Positions 63,301-64,000 of a DNA stretch of 64,000 nucleotides are shown in pieces. The notes beneath the pieces are model-generated. The model worked only from the letters and a program-made list of their open reading frames with translations, made no database searches and was not told the DNA's origin. The translations under genes and the position numbers were made by a program. Position 1 is the stretch's first letter. Each line of letters starts with the position of its first letter. Source of the stretch: Halichondria panicea (Eukaryota; Porifera; Demospongiae; Suberitida; Halichondriidae); assembly GCF_963675165.1 (NCBI RefSeq), contig NC_087380.1, forward strand, positions 4,393,803-4,457,802, given 5' to 3'.

Positions 63301-64000
63301 GAAAGCAGCAAGCTTCCCTCCATTATGAAACGAGTTCTCGCTGATTGTGCTGTACAACTAGTCACAGTCCCTTCAAGAATATGGAGAGCAATGTGTCACG
63401 CTAAAGTCGGTGTCACAGAGATGTCTCCAATGCTAGCTCGCTCCAAATTTCGCAACTACCCTCAATGTTATTCTAGCATTGACCCTATTGGCAAGATGGT
63501 AATTTTAACATACTGTCTTTCTGACAGTTGCTACAACGATCTAAGAGGATTGAATCTTCTGCCCTTAGCAAATGGTAGCTTCATTAACTTTGATGCAACT
63601 TCCAGACAGCAGACAGTTTTCCTTTGCTCAGATGATTGTCCACGATCCTTGCTCCCTAACTTGGATCGCTTACTTGTCTATTCATCAGATGATACAAAGC
63701 TTCAACAAAGTCTATATTCTGTGGCTATTAGTCAACAGACAAAGCTCCGACTCCTCACTGAGAAAGAGGTTGCTCACCTCCTTCCCCAGGCTCTACCCTC
63801 AAGTAGAAACAGTCTAGTGTCCATGCCCCACTCTCAGATTCCCTCCACTTGGCTTCAGACGTTCTGGAATTGGTTGCACAAAAAAAATCTACAACATTTT
63901 GTTGGTCAGCTTGTGGTTCCTTGCTACATCTCTACCTCCAGCTCAAAAATAAATTTTCACCTTGCTCCTCTTCATAGTACACAAGCTGTGATTTATGTCG
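54315..64000 (+). CDS. SACS: Sacsin-like protein, N-terminal part with Hsp90-type ATPase fold (3' end outside window)
   Basis: Exons: 54315-54416, 57842-58100, then 62231-64000 and beyond, which is open throughout. The N-terminus reads FGQKRPPLSVTIKGILERYP, as at the start of a sacsin repeat. The next exon holds the GHKL ATP-binding boxes: EMIQNADDA (Mg-ATP Asn box) and VGRFGIGFNSVYHLT (glycine-rich lid). The long exon continues with DLPVIVSGNRLACFEPQEK and further sacsin-repeat sequence. Sacsin proteins are giant co-chaperones and usually have one enormous exon, as here. Sponges may carry several sacsin-like genes, so the symbol marks the family rather than strict orthology. A vertebrate-type N-terminal ubiquitin-like domain is not seen before 54315. 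Confidence 0.85.
54592..54700 (+). repeat. Dispersed repeat family A, 5' fragment
   Basis: atgcctc, gcgcatgcgcaagcgaggta, the TG-rich tract and ctcaaggatcaatgaagtg match the start of the copies at 14786 and 16068. The match stops after about 105 bp. Confidence 0.75.
54889..55100. mobile_element. MITE family B, copy 2, with target duplication TATTA
   Basis: Same termini as 43956-44149 (caagggcgtataaaa and ttttatacgcccttgg). TATTA flanks both ends (54884-54888 and 55101-55105). Long inner arms also pair (gcagagttcaaac near 54933, gtttgaactctgc near 55032). The interior differs from copy 1. Confidence 0.85.
55436..55865. mobile_element. Pogo/Tigger-like non-autonomous DNA element
   Basis: The left end cagtagactctcgctattcc and the right end (reverse complement cagtagactctcattaatcc) are inverted, and TA dinucleotides flank them (55434-55435, 55866-55867). 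Termini of the form CAGTAGA-CTC-ATTCCGG with TA targets are typical of the pogo/Tigger branch of Tc1/mariner. No transposase is present. Confidence 0.75.
56621..56775. mobile_element. 155-bp palindromic element, CpG-rich
   Basis: Terminal arms 56621-56639 and 56757-56775 (tagaacacacctagccaag) are exact reverse complements, and much of the inside also pairs (gtgttttaat and attaaaacac; gatggcctc and gaggccatc). The CpG-rich centre contrasts with AT-rich surroundings. Confidence 0.85.
58626..58806 (+). repeat. Dispersed repeat family C, copy 1
   Basis: Shares with 61851-62056 the blocks tatttggctccagagcc, gtgcgtgggagt, a TTTTATTTTCGC-like stretch and cctcacaaaaat. The spacing is similar. Confidence 0.75.
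58811..59346. mobile_element. Long foldback element with ~220-bp arms
   Basis: 58811-59034 and 59129-59346 are reverse complements at roughly 95 percent identity by eye, with a loop of about 95 bp. The arms contain ccgcccacgctttttaccag and agctctaattccggagtcct. No coding signal in the arms. This is a typical foldback or long-TIR MITE. Confidence 0.9.
59372..59752 (-). repeat. Dispersed repeat family A, reversed and shortened copy
   Basis: Read on the minus strand it begins near gatcaatgaagtgcaagtaa and ends at ccgaggcatcagcacctgcg, matching both ends of the copies at 14786 and 16068. Middle sequence is partly different. Confidence 0.65.
61851..62056 (+). repeat. Dispersed repeat family C, copy 2
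   Basis: Same blocks as the copy at 58626-58806, with longer spacers. It ends shortly before the sacsin-like large exon at 62231. Confidence 0.75.

Overview
The window looks like nuclear DNA of an early-branching animal, most likely a demosponge (an Amphimedon-like genome). This is inferred from many short GT-AG introns (often 50-120 bp), AT-rich non-coding DNA, giant Ig/FN3 receptor tyrosine phosphatases, and an Ig-like exon with a Cys-Cys pattern I associate with sponge and cnidarian surface proteins. Nothing bacterial, no rRNA or tRNA gene and no CRISPR array was seen. Exon coordinates were read by hand from splice sites; for every multi-exon gene listed the exon phases join consistently.

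Layout. (1) 1-2529 (+): 3' part of a single-pass receptor with FN3, two CCP/sushi modules, an Ig-like module, a membrane helix and a short tyrosine-rich tail. (2) 3146-23121 (+): receptor protein tyrosine phosphatase RPTP-B, 43 exons, 3392 residues: signal peptide, 10 Ig, 16 FN3, juxtamembrane module, membrane helix, two PTP domains. (3) 23528-38988 (-): RPTP-C, 38 exons, 3258 residues, an inverted, tail-to-tail paralogue of RPTP-B with 7 Ig and 16 FN3 and a Ser-Gly minisatellite in its first Ig domain. (4) 39136-42953 (+): KICS2 (C12orf66) orthologue, with an intronless RING-finger gene nested antisense in one intron (40876-41472, -). (5) 44301-46431 (-): DPH5, the diphthamide methyltransferase. 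(6) 47220-51467 (-): a BPI/LBP-family secreted lipid-binding protein. (7) 54315-64000 (+, continues beyond the window): N-terminal part of a sacsin-like protein with an Hsp90-type ATPase fold.

The left 39 kb is the interesting part: three neighbouring receptor genes share near-identical extracellular FN3 or Ig exons, but one ends in a tyrosine-motif tail and two end in phosphatase domains. This recalls the paired-receptor and allorecognition clusters of other animals; it is an inference, not a demonstration. RPTP-B and RPTP-C show patchy identity (almost identical Ig block and D2 exon, introns included in places, but diverged ends), loss, gain and relics of single-domain exons, and an intron difference in D1. 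The right 25 kb is housekeeping or innate-immune genes separated by many foldback and terminal-inverted-repeat elements.
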